From a bacterium (GTDB lineage Bacteria; Armatimonadota; UBA5829), in contig JAJFUS010000030.1 in assembly GCA_021372295.1 (NCBI GenBank), positions 1 to 64,000 on the forward strand: DNA of 64,000 nucleotides, given 5' to 3'. This document shows, piece by piece, positions 16,866-27,188 of this stretch. Every line of letters begins with the position of its first letter. The stretch's first letter is position 1. Below the pieces are notes generated by a model that did no database searches, had not been told where the DNA came from, and saw only the letters and a program-made list of their open reading frames with translations. The translations under genes and the position numbers were made by a program.

Positions 16866-17972
16866 TTATCTGTCCACTTCACCCAGAACCACATCCAGAC
16901 TGCCAAGAACAGCTATGACGTCCGCCACCTTCGCCCCTCTGACCATATCGTTCAGCGCTCCAAGGTTTATAAACGACGGCGCGCGCCATTTGAGCCTATA
17001 AGGCTTATCGGAGCCATCGCTTACAAGATATACCCCAACATCGCCCCTTGCCGACTCTACATGAAAATATACTTCTCCCTCAGGCACTTTGAGCTTCAGC
17101 GGAGTCTTATACTTCAACTCACCCTCGGGCATCATATCCAGAGCCTGCTCGACTATATTCAGACTCTGCCTGATCTCATCGACCCTGCACTGATAACGAG
17201 CGCGAGTGTCGCCTTCAGTGCGAGTGACGACCTGCCAGTCCAGCTTGTCATAGATCGAATACGGATCGACCCGGCGAACATCGTAAGGCACTCCCGTCGC
17301 CCGCAGGCTGGGCCCGCTCATGGAGTAATTGACTGCTTCCTGGGCCGATATGACCCCGACATTACGCGTTCTGGATATAAAAATCTGGTTGCCTGTGAGA
17401 AGATCGTCGTATTCTGGAAGCCTTTCGCGCTGCTTCTTTATGTAAGCCTTGCACTTTTCGTAGAACCCGGCGGGCAAGTCTTTGGACACGCCTCCGGGCC
17501 GAAAATAGTTATATGTAAGCCTCGCTCCGCATGTCATCTCGAACAGATCGAGTATATCCTCACGCTCACGCATACCGTATAAGAATGGCGTGGTCGCGCC
17601 GAGGTCCAGACCCATCGTTCCGTAGAAAATCAGGTGGCTGGCGATCCTGTTGAGCTCCATCATAATGACGCGAATGTACTCCGCGCGTTCCGGCACCTCA
17701 ATCTGGGCGAGCTTTTCGACCGCGCCGATATATGCCATGTTCCCGAGCATCGACGCCAGGTAATCGAGCCGGTCCGTAATCGGGATAAACTGTATATACT
17801 GGCGCATCTCAGCAAGCTTTTCGACCCCGCGATGCAAATAACCAACGTCAGGATGGCACTCCACCACCACTTCGCCGTCAAGTTTCACGGCAAGGCGCAA
17901 AACACCATGTGTGCTCGGGTGCTGCGGCCCCATATTCAGTTCCAGCAGCTCACTTTTAATCCTCGATGACAT
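16866..17972 (-). CDS. nuoD: NADH dehydrogenase (complex I) subunit D
   Basis: A 368-aa, 49-kDa-type subunit of the peripheral arm that helps to form the quinone pocket. Signatures are LNMGPQHPSTHGVLRL (quinone-site His), GYLHRGVEKLAE and DRLDYLASMLGN; the C-terminus VADVIAVLGSLDVVLGEVDR is complete. It overlaps the 3' end of nuoC by 17 bases and ends the cluster. None of nuoE-N is present in this stretch, so the rest must be elsewhere, or the organism uses an alternative electron-input module. Confidence 0.96.
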   Translation of the reverse strand: MSSRIKSELLELNMGPQHPSTHGVLRLAVKLDGEVVVECHPDVGYLHRGVEKLAEMRQYIQFIPITDRLDYLASMLGNMAYIGAVEKLAQIEVPERAEYIRVIMMELNRIASHLIFYGTMGLDLGATTPFLYGMREREDILDLFEMTCGARLTYNYFRPGGVSKDLPAGFYEKCKAYIKKQRERLPEYDDLLTGNQIFISRTRNVGVISAQEAVNYSMSGPSLRATGVPYDVRRVDPYSIYDKLDWQVVTRTEGDTRARYQCRVDEIRQSLNIVEQALDMMPEGELKYKTPLKLKVPEGEVYFHVESARGDVGVYLVSDGSDKPYRLKWRAPSFINLGALNDMVRGAKVADVIAVLGSLDVVLGEVDR

Positions 17973-18399
17973 AATCTTTCCTTAACGGATGCCCTTCCCA
18001 GTCCTCCGGCAGCAATATCCGCCGCAAATCGGGATGCCCCTTAAATACGACGCCCATCAGATCATAAACCTCGCGCTCCTGAAAATCCGCGCCTTTCCAG
18101 ATGCTTGTTATGGACTCAACCTGTGGATCGTTCCTGTCAAGATCGACCCTCAGCGCAATCTTTGTGTTGCTCGCCAAAGCCGTCAGTTGATAGACCACCT
18201 CTATGCGATCCTGCCAGTCGATGGCCGTGATGTCCGCGAGGTAGTCGAACGGCGTCTCGACGCGCGCATGCAGCATCTCGCAAATGTCCAATAGCGCATC
18301 CGGCACGATCTTAATATTCAGTGTCCCAAAAACGTCTTTTGATTCCAGAACGGCGTCCGGGAAGTTGTCTCTTATTGCTTTTTCTATAATTTCAGACAT
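17956..18399 (-). CDS. nuoC: NADH dehydrogenase (complex I) subunit C
   Basis: A 147-aa, 30-kDa-type subunit with the signature EREVYDLMGVVFKGHPDLRR followed by LLPEDWEGHPLRKDY. It binds the NuoD-NuoB-NuoI part of the peripheral arm. It is separate from NuoD, not fused as in enterobacteria. It overlaps nuoD by 17 bases and starts 15 bases after a small membrane-protein gene. Confidence 0.95.
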   Translation of the reverse strand: MSEIIEKAIRDNFPDAVLESKDVFGTLNIKIVPDALLDICEMLHARVETPFDYLADITAIDWQDRIEVVYQLTALASNTKIALRVDLDRNDPQVESITSIWKGADFQEREVYDLMGVVFKGHPDLRRILLPEDWEGHPLRKDYVIED

Positions 18400-18414
18400 A
18401 ATGGTTCTCAGTTT

Positions 18415-18756
18415 TTAATTGTCAAGCTCTCTGTTCTGCCTTATTTTATCGAATATCCAAACCGATAGAATAACCATGCCGCAAAGCGACAGAGTGATAA
18501 GAATCCCATAGCTGCCTAACAAAATGCAGGCAATTATCCAGGCTATAAGTAATGCCGCAGACCCGATTAGAAAGACCCGAGAGCTACGAGATACAAGAAA
18601 GAGAAACCCATAAACAAAAAATGCACATGCCCACATAACATAATCAGGGACATAAGGTCTCTTTGAAAGTACCACAGCACCAGCTAATATGATAAATACA
18701 CAGCCATATACAATGCGTAACTTTTTTGTGAGACGCCATCTTTCTTGGCCTGTCAT
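18415..18756 (-). CDS. Small four-helix membrane protein inserted between nuoB and nuoC
   Basis: A 113-aa protein with four hydrophobic segments and short basic ends (MTGQERWRLTKKLR ... WIFDKIRQNRELDN). I do not recognise it and it is not a standard complex I subunit. The ATG at 18756 has GGTGGAG upstream; a GTG four codons earlier is possible. The local DNA is more AT-rich than the flanking nuo genes. It might be a lineage-specific accessory subunit, or a later insertion behind the heptamer repeat at 18812-18834. Confidence 0.65.
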   Translation of the reverse strand: MTGQERWRLTKKLRIVYGCVFIILAGAVVLSKRPYVPDYVMWACAFFVYGFLFLVSRSSRVFLIGSAALLIAWIIACILLGSYGILITLSLCGMVILSVWIFDKIRQNRELDN

Positions 18757-18811
18757 TGTAGTCTCCACCTCAGTGGTTCAGGTTCCGGCACTAACTTTGA
18801 ACGCTCCCACC

Positions 18812-18834
18812 AACTCAAAATTCAGAATTCAAAT
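18812..18834. repeat. 7-bp-period tandem repeat between nuoB and the small membrane protein
   Basis: Heptamers AACTCAA, AATTCAG, AATTCAA, ATTTACT abut the nuoB stop. They are the reverse complement of the word used at 16837-16864. Confidence 0.6.
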
Positions 18835-19344
18835 TTACTTAGCCGTCACTTCCGCCCGCATCTTCTCCTTAAGCTGCGCGACGGCATACATCAGCGCCTC
18901 GGGACGCGGCGGGCAACCCGGCACATATACGTCCACCGGGATAATCTTGTCCACGCCTTTCACCACGGCGTAAGAGTCGGCAAACGGCCCTCCGGCGTTA
19001 GCGCAGCTTCCGGTGGAAATAACGTATCGCGGCTCGGCCATCTGCTCATAGAGACGCTGCACACGGGGAGCCATCTTCTTTGTGACCGTGCCCGCCACAA
19101 TCATCAAATCGCTCTGACGAGGAGTCGCGCGGAAAAACATGCCGAAACGGTCGAGGTCATATCTTGCGGCTCCTGCAGCCATCAATACCTCAATGGCGCA
19201 GCATGCCAGTCCAAAGTGGAAATACCACAGCGACGATTCCCTTCCCCACTCAAAAACTTTGTCGACGGTGGTCATCACAATCGAACCACCGGGAATCCTC
19301 TCCGTGTAATCGACGACTTTATCGAACGGGCGATCTATTTCCAC
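18835..19344 (-). CDS. nuoB: NADH dehydrogenase (complex I) subunit B
   Basis: A 169-aa PSST-type subunit that binds the N2 [4Fe-4S] cluster, the last electron carrier before quinone. The four cysteine ligands are visible in [13 protein letters not shown] (adjacent pair), [12 protein letters not shown] and [11 protein letters not shown]. It overlaps nuoA by 10 bases. The gene after it is an unusual small membrane protein rather than nuoC. Confidence 0.97.
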   Translation of the reverse strand: MEIDRPFDKVVDYTERIPGGSIVMTTVDKVFEWGRESSLWYFHFGLACCAIEVLMAAGAARYDLDRFGMFFRATPRQSDLMIVAGTVTKKMAPRVQRLYEQMAEPRYVISTGSCANAGGPFADSYAVVKGVDKIIPVDVYVPGCPPRPEALMYAVAQLKEKMRAEVTAK

Positions 19345-19712
19345 TCCAAAACACCTTTCTCATACGCCCAAACAAGGCCCACCACAAGCACTGCTACAAA
19401 TATCACCATGTCCACTAATCCCAGCACCGCCAATGCGCGGTTTTTCGAGAAACCAAGCAATCCAGCAGCCCATGGAAACAAAAACACAGCCTCCACATCA
19501 AAGACCAGGAACACCAGCGCGTAGATATAATACCCCACTCGAAACTGCAGCCAGGCAGGCCCCACAGGACGCTCGCCGCACTCATAGGTATCGAGCTTAT
19601 GGCCATTCGGCCTGTGCGGCCTGAAAAACCACGACGCAATCAGCGTAATCACCACAAACGCGATACCAACTATTATAAAGACTGCCACTGTCAGAAAATC
19701 TTTTGCCAGCAT
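19335..19712 (-). CDS. nuoA: NADH dehydrogenase (complex I) subunit A
   Basis: A 125-aa subunit with three membrane helices. The family signature [36 protein letters not shown] is recognisable, with the conserved Cys of the loop near the quinone site and the acidic FDVE in helix 2. It is the first gene of the nuoABCD cluster, about 13 bases after the transglutaminase stop, so the two are probably co-transcribed. Confidence 0.95.
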   Translation of the reverse strand: MLAKDFLTVAVFIIVGIAFVVITLIASWFFRPHRPNGHKLDTYECGERPVGPAWLQFRVGYYIYALVFLVFDVEAVFLFPWAAGLLGFSKNRALAVLGLVDMVIFVAVLVVGLVWAYEKGVLEWK

Positions 19713-19725
19713 ACGCCCCCCGGCT

Positions 19726-21153
19726 CTATTTTATTTCCGCCTTCAGACTGCCTATCACCTTCGCCAGGCCAAACATAGTCGGCGCATCGCCCTCCGCAAG
19801 CTTGACGTGCGTCGCGTCGACAAAATCCACAGGCAGAGTGGCATCAAACGGAACCCACTCTCCGACCCAGCACTCAGCCCACACGTGATAGTAAAAGGCT
19901 CCCTCGGTGTAAAGCAGGCCCGCGGCTATCCGCGACGGAATCCCGGCCGCCCTTGCAAGCGACGCGAAAAGAATTCCATAGTCCCTGCACACACCTCTCT
20001 TAGATTTTATCACATCCGACGCAGAACGTGAAATGCCTATTGTTTTGTCCACGATCATATTCGCATGCACCCACTCGCGAATCTTCGCGCAGGCCCTATA
20101 AGCGTTAGCCTCGGTTCCGACTATCGCCTGCGCCTGCTCACGAACCGCCGAGTTATCCCAATCCAGATAGACCGTACTTGCAAGCTGATCGGAAAATTGT
20201 TTTTGGTCGACCGGCAGCAGGATCGACTTACCGGCGTCAAAGCTCGATGCCTTAATCCGAACCTGCACCTTGCCCGGTTCACCGTCGATCTGCGCAGCTT
20301 TCTGGCGGTCGTCACTGATCGCCATCTCTTTGCCAAGCCCAGTAAAGAGAATATCGAGCTGCTCAAGATTGCGCGGATCTGAAATTTCGCGGTCAGGCTT
20401 AACGCTGGTGCGCACCGCGAAGTCCTCGGAGGCCGCCGAATTCAGCTCCGATGTAGCTTCCTGCTGGGTCTCTTTCAACATGCGAATCCCCATCACAGCT
20501 TCAAGCTGAATGCAATCACCGTCCTTGTCCTGCCAGATCGTCATCTCGCCCATCGGAGTACTGTTTGTAAGCACGACCGTACCATATTCTTTGCCATGCA
20601 CAGTAATGTTCTCCCGCCGGTCGACCGTAACGTTCAAGTCCTCAATTGCAAGAGTAAGCGGGTTAAAATAATGCATCGTGTATTTGTTGCCCACATCAAG
20701 CTTTGCGTCCGGCATCACGAACATCGCGTCACCGACAAGGCTCATACCATCAGGAATAGACACACTCTGGCTGGACACACCACTGCCCGCGGAGACCACG
20801 CAGTCGATAGTGTTTTTGTGGAAGATGGCTCGGATTGTGGTCGATTTGCCGCCGCTCGATACGGTGAAATCCTCGCGGAGTGGAGCATAGTTGGTATCGG
20901 TGTAGACGACCGTGGTGACAAGCTGCGTGAGGTCTGCGCCAAGAACAGTAAGGCGATTGCTGAGGACGCTTGCGATCCGATAACCTTTAGTCCCCTCGAA
21001 CTCGGCGTTGTCGATTTTATACGACATATAGCCGATTTTCTTGTCGCCCACGTACGAGCCCATCCAACTTTCGTAAGGGATATCGAACGCGCCGGCTCGC
21101 GCGGCAATCATGATGAGCATAAACGTAAGAAATGCAGTGGGATTGCGTCGCAT
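19726..21153 (-). CDS. Exported transglutaminase-like protein
   Basis: A 475-aa protein with a signal peptide (cleavage near AARAGAFD), a beta-rich domain (about residues 25-260) and a C-terminal transglutaminase-like domain. The papain-like triad is present: Cys in KSKRGVCRDYGILF, His in AFYYHVWAE and Asp in WVPFDATLP. Such proteins may be proteases or amide-forming enzymes; the substrate is unknown. The ATG at 21153 has GGAGG five bases upstream and was preferred to the one at 21174. It lies immediately upstream of nuoA and downstream of atpC with an octamer-repeat element between. Confidence 0.88.
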   Translation of the reverse strand: MRRNPTAFLTFMLIMIAARAGAFDIPYESWMGSYVGDKKIGYMSYKIDNAEFEGTKGYRIASVLSNRLTVLGADLTQLVTTVVYTDTNYAPLREDFTVSSGGKSTTIRAIFHKNTIDCVVSAGSGVSSQSVSIPDGMSLVGDAMFVMPDAKLDVGNKYTMHYFNPLTLAIEDLNVTVDRRENITVHGKEYGTVVLTNSTPMGEMTIWQDKDGDCIQLEAVMGIRMLKETQQEATSELNSAASEDFAVRTSVKPDREISDPRNLEQLDILFTGLGKEMAISDDRQKAAQIDGEPGKVQVRIKASSFDAGKSILLPVDQKQFSDQLASTVYLDWDNSAVREQAQAIVGTEANAYRACAKIREWVHANMIVDKTIGISRSASDVIKSKRGVCRDYGILFASLARAAGIPSRIAAGLLYTEGAFYYHVWAECWVGEWVPFDATLPVDFVDATHVKLAEGDAPTMFGLAKVIGSLKAEIK

Positions 21154-21175
21154 AGAACCTCCATGTCCGGTCATA

Positions 21176-21233
21176 GCGTCCGCGCGTCACAACGTCGGCG
21201 CGTCGCTCGTCGGGAATACTCCAACGTTGTGAC
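21176..21233. repeat. 8-bp-period repeat with inverted arm after atpC
   Basis: Octamers GCGTCCGC, GCGTCACA, ACGTCGGC, GCGTCGCT, CGTCGGGA are followed by an inverted segment. GTCACAACGT (21186-21195) pairs with ACGTTGTGAC (21224-21233). The architecture matches those at 23528-23604 and 26009-26092. Confidence 0.65.
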
Positions 21234-21253
21234 ATTATAGCATTACGATTACA

Positions 21254-21670
21254 CTACGTCCGCCGTTCGGCCACACGCAGCCTGTTGAGCGCTCTTGCGA
21301 GAGCGGCTTGGGCGCGATCCATGTCTATGTCGGGGTCTTTCGCGGCAATTCTGTCTTCTGCTCGCCGGACTGATTCCTGCGCGCGAGCAACATCAATTTC
21401 GTTGACAAGCTCCGCGCTGTCCGATAGCACAGTGACCTTATTGTCCAGCACCTCGACGAACCCCCCGCACACAGCCATCGCATCCGTGGAACTGTCGGCC
21501 TTGCGCAAATCGAGTTCGCCGCAACCGAGCGCCGTCATCAGAGGCGCATGGTTGGCCAGCACGCCGAGACACCCCTCAATCCCCGGCAGCGACACCGACA
21601 CCATCGCATCGTCCGACAAGACCTTGCGGTCAGGAGTTATCACTTCAAGTTTGAATGTTTTTTCTGCCAT
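21254..21670 (-). CDS. atpC: ATP synthase F1 subunit epsilon
   Basis: A 138-aa subunit of the F1 central stalk. The N-terminal beta sandwich (FKLEVITPDRKVLSDDAMVSVSLPGIEGCLGVLANHAPLM) and the C-terminal helical hairpin (DVARAQESVRRAEDRIAAK) are both present, so it can couple and inhibit. The ATG at 21670 is preferred to a TTG five codons upstream. It is the last gene of the atp operon, separated from atpD by an inserted small membrane protein. Confidence 0.94.
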   Translation of the reverse strand: MAEKTFKLEVITPDRKVLSDDAMVSVSLPGIEGCLGVLANHAPLMTALGCGELDLRKADSSTDAMAVCGGFVEVLDNKVTVLSDSAELVNEIDVARAQESVRRAEDRIAAKDPDIDMDRAQAALARALNRLRVAERRT

Positions 21671-21731
21671 ATTATTAGTTCTCAAATATTGATTGGACTA
21701 TGTCCGGCGGTTTCACGAAAAGTATCTGAAC

Positions 21732-22091
21732 TCACCGTTGCATGAAACCAGCGCCAAAAATGAAAGACACAAGGCCAGTATGGACAGCTCCAAACAGCAT
21801 ATATGTGGGCCACAAGTACAGCACCCCACAAAACATGGTATTGCCTGTCTTCGCGGTTATTAGTCCCACAACTCCACCCAACACCGCACCGATCAAAGCA
21901 GCTCTAGCAATCCTCAATGTACGCGAACCAACACGCCTGAAGCAAATAGTACCGATCACAACACCTAGTGTTCCCGATATCATCAGGCTGCTCACATCGA
22001 AAACAATATGAGCGGAGCTTTGCCAAGGCTGCAGCAAAAGAACAGGCACTGCTATCACAATCAGAGCGGCAATCCAGTATGTAGGTTTCAC
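21732..22091 (-). CDS. Small membrane protein inserted between atpD and atpC
   Basis: A 119-aa protein with four hydrophobic segments and glycine-rich turns (ISGTLGVVIGTICFRRVGSRTL, IGAVLGGVVGLITAKTGN). It starts at GTG (22091) with only a weak Shine-Dalgarno, and I do not recognise it. atpD and atpC are normally adjacent, so this is an insertion in a conserved operon, parallel to the small membrane gene inside the nuo cluster. It could be an accessory assembly factor or a passenger. Confidence 0.62.
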   Translation of the reverse strand: MKPTYWIAALIVIAVPVLLLQPWQSSAHIVFDVSSLMISGTLGVVIGTICFRRVGSRTLRIARAALIGAVLGGVVGLITAKTGNTMFCGVLYLWPTYMLFGAVHTGLVSFIFGAGFMQR

Positions 22092-22112
22092 AGTCTTACT
22101 CTCAGCTCTCCA

Positions 22113-23516
<1,404 letters not shown>

Positions 23517-23527
23517 TTACCTCCGGT

Positions 23528-23622
23528 AAGAAGTCAAAAAGTTCGAAAGTTTGAAAGTTCAAAAGTCGGGTTCGCCCAAAGCGCCTCCAACTTTTTGACT
23601 TCTTGACTTTTTGACTTTCCAA
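23528..23622. repeat. Inverted 8-bp-period repeat between atpG and atpD
   Basis: AAGAAGTCAAAAAGTT (23528-23543) is a perfect 16-bp inverted match to AACTTTTTGACTTCTT (23589-23604). Each arm is built from octamers: AAAGTTCG, AAAGTTTG, AAAGTTCA on one side and repeated TTTTTGAC on the other. The transcript would fold into a long hairpin just before the atpD start. Confidence 0.78.
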
Positions 23623-23625
23623 CTC

Positions 23626-24477
23626 CTATTTCAGCGCTTCCGCGCCGCCCACAATTTCTGTAATCTCTTTAGTGATAGCGGCCTGTCTGGCCTTATTATA
23701 GACAAGCGTCAAATTGTCGATCATCTCGCCGGCGTTCTTGGTAGCGGCGGACATAGCTGACATCCTCGCCCCATGCTCGCTCGCCTGAGACTCCACCAAC
23801 GACTGATACACTTCCGTATCCACATACTTCGGCAGCAGCGTCGCCAACAGCTCGCCAGCATTGGGCTCGAACATGAAATCGGCGGGCGTTTCGGCGTTAG
23901 CTTCAGGCGCGGCCATCGGCAGCAGTCTCACCGACACCGGCTCCTGTCTCATCGCCGAGTAGAACTTAGCGTAGATCAGATATACCGCGTCCACCTCGCC
24001 GCTCTCAAACAGCGAGCGCACTTTTGTGGTGATCTTGCGGATGTCGGTAAACGTAACGCCCGTCCCCATCTCCATCGAGGCTGTGATCTGATATGGTCTC
24101 TTTCGGAAGAACGCAACCGCTTTTCGCCCGACCAGCAGGAGTTTGACTTCCTCAGGATCGCGCTTGCCGATCTCATGGACGGCCTTGTTCATAACGTTGC
24201 CGTTATAGCTTCCGGCAAGCCCCCGTTCGGCTCCGATAACAACATACGCGACATTGCGCTCCTCGCGCACTTCCAGCAGCGGATGCTCGATCTCACCGGC
24301 ACTGCGTGCAAGGTTGCCCATAACCTCGTGCATCTTCTCGGCATAAGGGCGGGCGGCCTCTGCGCGCTCCTGAGCTTTTCTCAAACGAGCCGCCGCGACC
24401 ATCTTCATCGCGCTTGTGATCTTCTCGATATTCTTTACGGTGCGTATGCGCCGTTTTACGTCTCTCGCGCTAGCCAT
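23626..24477 (-). CDS. atpG: ATP synthase F1 subunit gamma
   Basis: A 283-aa central-stalk subunit. The N-terminal helix VKRRIRTVKNIEKITSAMKMVAAARLRKAQ and the C-terminal helix AATKNAGEMIDNLTLVYNKARQAAITKEITEIVGGAEAL are the conserved coiled-coil that turns inside the alpha-beta ring. It starts 2 bases after the atpA stop, while a repeat-bearing spacer separates it from atpD. Confidence 0.97.
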   Translation of the reverse strand: MASARDVKRRIRTVKNIEKITSAMKMVAAARLRKAQERAEAARPYAEKMHEVMGNLARSAGEIEHPLLEVREERNVAYVVIGAERGLAGSYNGNVMNKAVHEIGKRDPEEVKLLLVGRKAVAFFRKRPYQITASMEMGTGVTFTDIRKITTKVRSLFESGEVDAVYLIYAKFYSAMRQEPVSVRLLPMAAPEANAETPADFMFEPNAGELLATLLPKYVDTEVYQSLVESQASEHGARMSAMSAATKNAGEMIDNLTLVYNKARQAAITKEITEIVGGAEALK

Positions 24478-24479
24478 AA

Positions 24480-25994
24480 TTAAGCCTGAAACTGCGCTTT
24501 GAACTCGCCCAGCGCAGTCTTAATCGTCTCCATGGTCTTATCGTCGATAACGCCGGCCTTGTCGATCGTGTGACCCACATCAGGATACTTGTCAGCCATA
24601 AAGGCAAACAGCTCCTTTTCAAATTTGCCGACACTTGCCACCGGAAAATCATCCATATAACCATTAGTCGCGGCATAGATGATAATGCACTCGTTTGCCA
24701 GCGACATCGGGCTATACTGCGGCTGCTTGAGTATCTCGACGATCCTTTCGCCTCTCGCAAGCTGCGCCAGAGTCGCTTTATCCAAGTCGCTCGAAAACTG
24801 CGCGAACGCCTGCAGATCCCAATATTGAGCCAGATCGAGCTTGAGCTGGCCGGTAACAGTCTTCATTGCCTTCTTCTGCGCGCTCGACCCAACTCTGGAC
24901 ACCGACACGCCGACGCTGATCGCCGGTCGAATACCCGAATAGAACAAATCCGGCTCCAGATATATCTGGCCATCGGTGATCGAGATGACGTTTGTCGGAA
25001 TATACGCCGAAACGTCTCCCGCCTGGGTCTCGATAATCGGAAGCGCCGTCAGCGATCCTGCCCCAAGTTCGTCGTTCAATTTGGCGGCTCTCTCCAGAAG
25101 GCGCGCGTGCAGATAGAAAATGTCTCCAGGATAAGCCTCACGCCCAGGCGGACGCCTCAATAGCAGCGACACCTGCCTGTAAGCCACGGCGTGCTTGCTG
25201 AGATCGTCATAAATCACGAGAGCGCTGCGCTTGGTATCCCTGAAATACTCGCCCATCGTGCAGCCCGCGTAAGGAGCGATATACTGCAGCGGCGCGGGGT
25301 CGCTTGCCGAAGCGACGACCACCGTCGTGTACTCCATAGCGCCGTTCTTTTCCAAAACCTGAGTTATACCCGCGACGGTCGAGAGCTTCTGGCCGATGGC
25401 GACGTATATGCAATACACATCCTGGCCCTTCTGGTTCAAAATGGTATCCACGGCGATGGCGGTCTTGCCGGTCTGGCGGTCGCCGATGATAAGCTCTCTC
25501 TGGCCTCGCCCGATGGGGATCATGGAGTCGATGGCCTTGATGCCAGTCGCCAGAGACTCTTTAACCGGCTGCCTGTCAACAACGCCCGGCGCCCGGGTCT
25601 CAACGTGCCTGCGCTCAGTGGCAACAACCGGCCCCTTGCCGTCGAGCGGTTCACCCAAAGCGTTCACGACGCGTCCCAGCATAGCCTCGCCCACTGGGAC
25701 GTCGATAATACGCCCGGTTCGCTTAACCTGATCGCCTTCTTTGATCTCGGTGTCCGGCCCCAGTACGACACATCCGACGTTGTCCTCTTCCAGGTTCAGA
25801 ACCATCCCCATAACGCCGTTGGGAAACTCCACCAGTTCGCTCGCCATAACGTCCTGAAGACCATATATGCGCGCAATGCCGTCCCCAACCTGCAGCACGG
25901 TTCCAACACCGACCTGGGTCAGTTCTTTCTCGTAAGAGAGCAGGTGGCTTTCAAGAACCTGCGCTACCTCATCCGGCCTTATGTTAACTGCCAT
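24480..25994 (-). CDS. atpA: ATP synthase F1 subunit alpha
   Basis: A 504-aa non-catalytic nucleotide-binding subunit. Walker A is [18 protein letters not shown], the arginine finger lies in [17 protein letters not shown], and the N-terminal domain begins at [12 protein letters not shown]. It is of normal length. The 99-bp spacer from atpH carries an inverted octamer-period repeat (26009-26092); atpG follows after 2 bases. Confidence 0.98.
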   Translation of the reverse strand: MAVNIRPDEVAQVLESHLLSYEKELTQVGVGTVLQVGDGIARIYGLQDVMASELVEFPNGVMGMVLNLEEDNVGCVVLGPDTEIKEGDQVKRTGRIIDVPVGEAMLGRVVNALGEPLDGKGPVVATERRHVETRAPGVVDRQPVKESLATGIKAIDSMIPIGRGQRELIIGDRQTGKTAIAVDTILNQKGQDVYCIYVAIGQKLSTVAGITQVLEKNGAMEYTTVVVASASDPAPLQYIAPYAGCTMGEYFRDTKRSALVIYDDLSKHAVAYRQVSLLLRRPPGREAYPGDIFYLHARLLERAAKLNDELGAGSLTALPIIETQAGDVSAYIPTNVISITDGQIYLEPDLFYSGIRPAISVGVSVSRVGSSAQKKAMKTVTGQLKLDLAQYWDLQAFAQFSSDLDKATLAQLARGERIVEILKQPQYSPMSLANECIIIYAATNGYMDDFPVASVGKFEKELFAFMADKYPDVGHTIDKAGVIDDKTMETIKTALGEFKAQFQA

Positions 25995-26008
25995 AATCTC
26001 ACTCCGTT

Positions 26009-26092
26009 CGTCTAAACGTCTGCGCGTCCGCGAGTCTGCGCGCCAGCGTGTCGAATTGACGCGATGACACGCAAACGCTGCGACGCGCCGAC
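26009..26092. repeat. Inverted 8-bp-period repeat between atpH and atpA
   Basis: Reads in strict octamers: CGTCTAAA, CGTCTGCG, CGTCCGCG, AGTCTGCG, CGCCAGCG, TGTCGAAT, then the inverted half TGACGCGA, TGACACGC, AAACGCTG, CGACGCGC, CGAC. The second half is the GTC-bearing word in reverse complement. It shares the end word GTCGGCGCGTCGC with the element after atpC. Confidence 0.7.
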
Positions 26093-26093
26093 A

Positions 26094-26630
26094 TTAACTA
26101 AGCATTTTATCTCTCAAGGCGGCGAGTTGACCCTTAATACTGCCGTCGATCACCCTGTCACCGATGCGCACTATCACTCCGCCGATCAATGACGCATCCA
26201 CCAGCTTCTCAAGATAAACCGTCTTGCCGGTCATCTCGGCGAGCTTTGCCGTAAGCGAGGCTTCTTCACCCTCGCTCAACTTAACCGCCGAGGTCACTTT
26301 CACCGCCACAATTCCACGCGCCGCATTGGCAAGCTGAATATACTCGCCCTCAGTCTGCAGAATGGCCGCCTCTCTTCGCTTATCCACCAGCAGACTCAGA
26401 TAAGAAAGAGTAACCTCGTGAACTTTGTCCCGAAAGATGTCGCTGAGGATATCCCGCTTCCTCGATGACGGAACCAGAGGACTTTCGACAGACTCCGCCA
26501 GCCGCGGCGACGACTCGAACACGTAACTCACCAGCCCGAGGTCGCTTTCCACGCGATCCACCACGCCCGTCTTCGACGCAGCCCCGAACAGCGCCGACGC
26601 ATATCTGCGCACTATTCGCGGCTCAATCAA
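26094..26630 (-). CDS. atpH: ATP synthase F1 subunit delta
   Basis: A 178-aa peripheral-stalk subunit that joins F1 to the b dimer. The N-terminal six-helix bundle (RRYASALFGAASKTGVVDRVESDL) and the C-terminal signature KLVDASLIGGVIVRIGDRVIDGSIKGQL are clear. Its start overlaps the atpF stop as ATGA. Confidence 0.95.
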   Translation of the reverse strand: MIEPRIVRRYASALFGAASKTGVVDRVESDLGLVSYVFESSPRLAESVESPLVPSSRKRDILSDIFRDKVHEVTLSYLSLLVDKRREAAILQTEGEYIQLANAARGIVAVKVTSAVKLSEGEEASLTAKLAEMTGKTVYLEKLVDASLIGGVIVRIGDRVIDGSIKGQLAALRDKMLS

Positions 26631-27121
26631 TTCTTCACCTCGCCGAGGTCGTCTATGAATCCGTTAATAAGCCGCCTATGCTTGTCATCGTTCATCGTTT
26701 CGCCGATGAGCTTGCCCGCCGCATCCACAGTAAGGTTCGCGACCGTAGTCTTCAGCTCGACTATAGCCTTTTCCCTCTCACGACCAATCTCTTCCTGAGC
26801 GCGAGTCAAAATCTTCTCAGCCTGAGATCGCGAATCGGCGAGTATCTCCTCGCGCATGGTCTGTCCGTCTTTGACCGCCTCGGCGATCTTTGCGCGAGTC
26901 TCTTCAGCAATCTGAGCCAGGTGCCGCTCGTACTCAGCCTTCAGCTCTTCGGCATTAGCGCGATTAGCCTCGGCGCTGTCGTACTCGGACGCAATTTCCC
27001 TGCGCCGAGCCTCAAGTATGCCCATGATCGGCTGGAAAAGGAATAATTTAAACACGCCCAGCACCAGGAGAAACCCCAGAGCCTGGACGATCAATACTTT
27101 AGGTTCAGGTATTATCTGCAC
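26627..27121 (-). CDS. atpF: ATP synthase Fo subunit b
   Basis: Peripheral stator stalk: one membrane helix (PKVLIVQALGFLLVLGVFKL) followed by a long charged coiled-coil (EARRREIASEYDSAEANRANAEELKAEY and on). The longest reading starts at an ATG at 27178, but that region is a strong hairpin with no Shine-Dalgarno. I prefer the GTG at 27121, which has GGTGG seven bases upstream and puts the membrane helix near the N-terminus as usual (164 aa). The stop overlaps the atpH start. Confidence 0.9.
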   Translation of the reverse strand: MQIIPEPKVLIVQALGFLLVLGVFKLFLFQPIMGILEARRREIASEYDSAEANRANAEELKAEYERHLAQIAEETRAKIAEAVKDGQTMREEILADSRSQAEKILTRAQEEIGREREKAIVELKTTVANLTVDAAGKLIGETMNDDKHRRLINGFIDDLGEVKN

Positions 27122-27151
27122 GGATATACCACCAACTTCCCTACGCCTGAA

Positions 27152-27176
27152 GGCCGGGTCCATTTGCGACCCGGCC
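27152..27176 (-). promoter_or_regulatory. Hairpin between atpE and atpF
   Basis: GGCCGGGTC and GACCCGGCC form a perfect 9-bp GC-rich stem around a 7-base loop, 13 bases after the atpE stop. No U-tract follows, so it is more likely a stability or processing hairpin than a terminator. Such a structure could raise c-subunit yield over b. Confidence 0.6.
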
Positions 27177-27188
27177 ATACAAAGCGAC

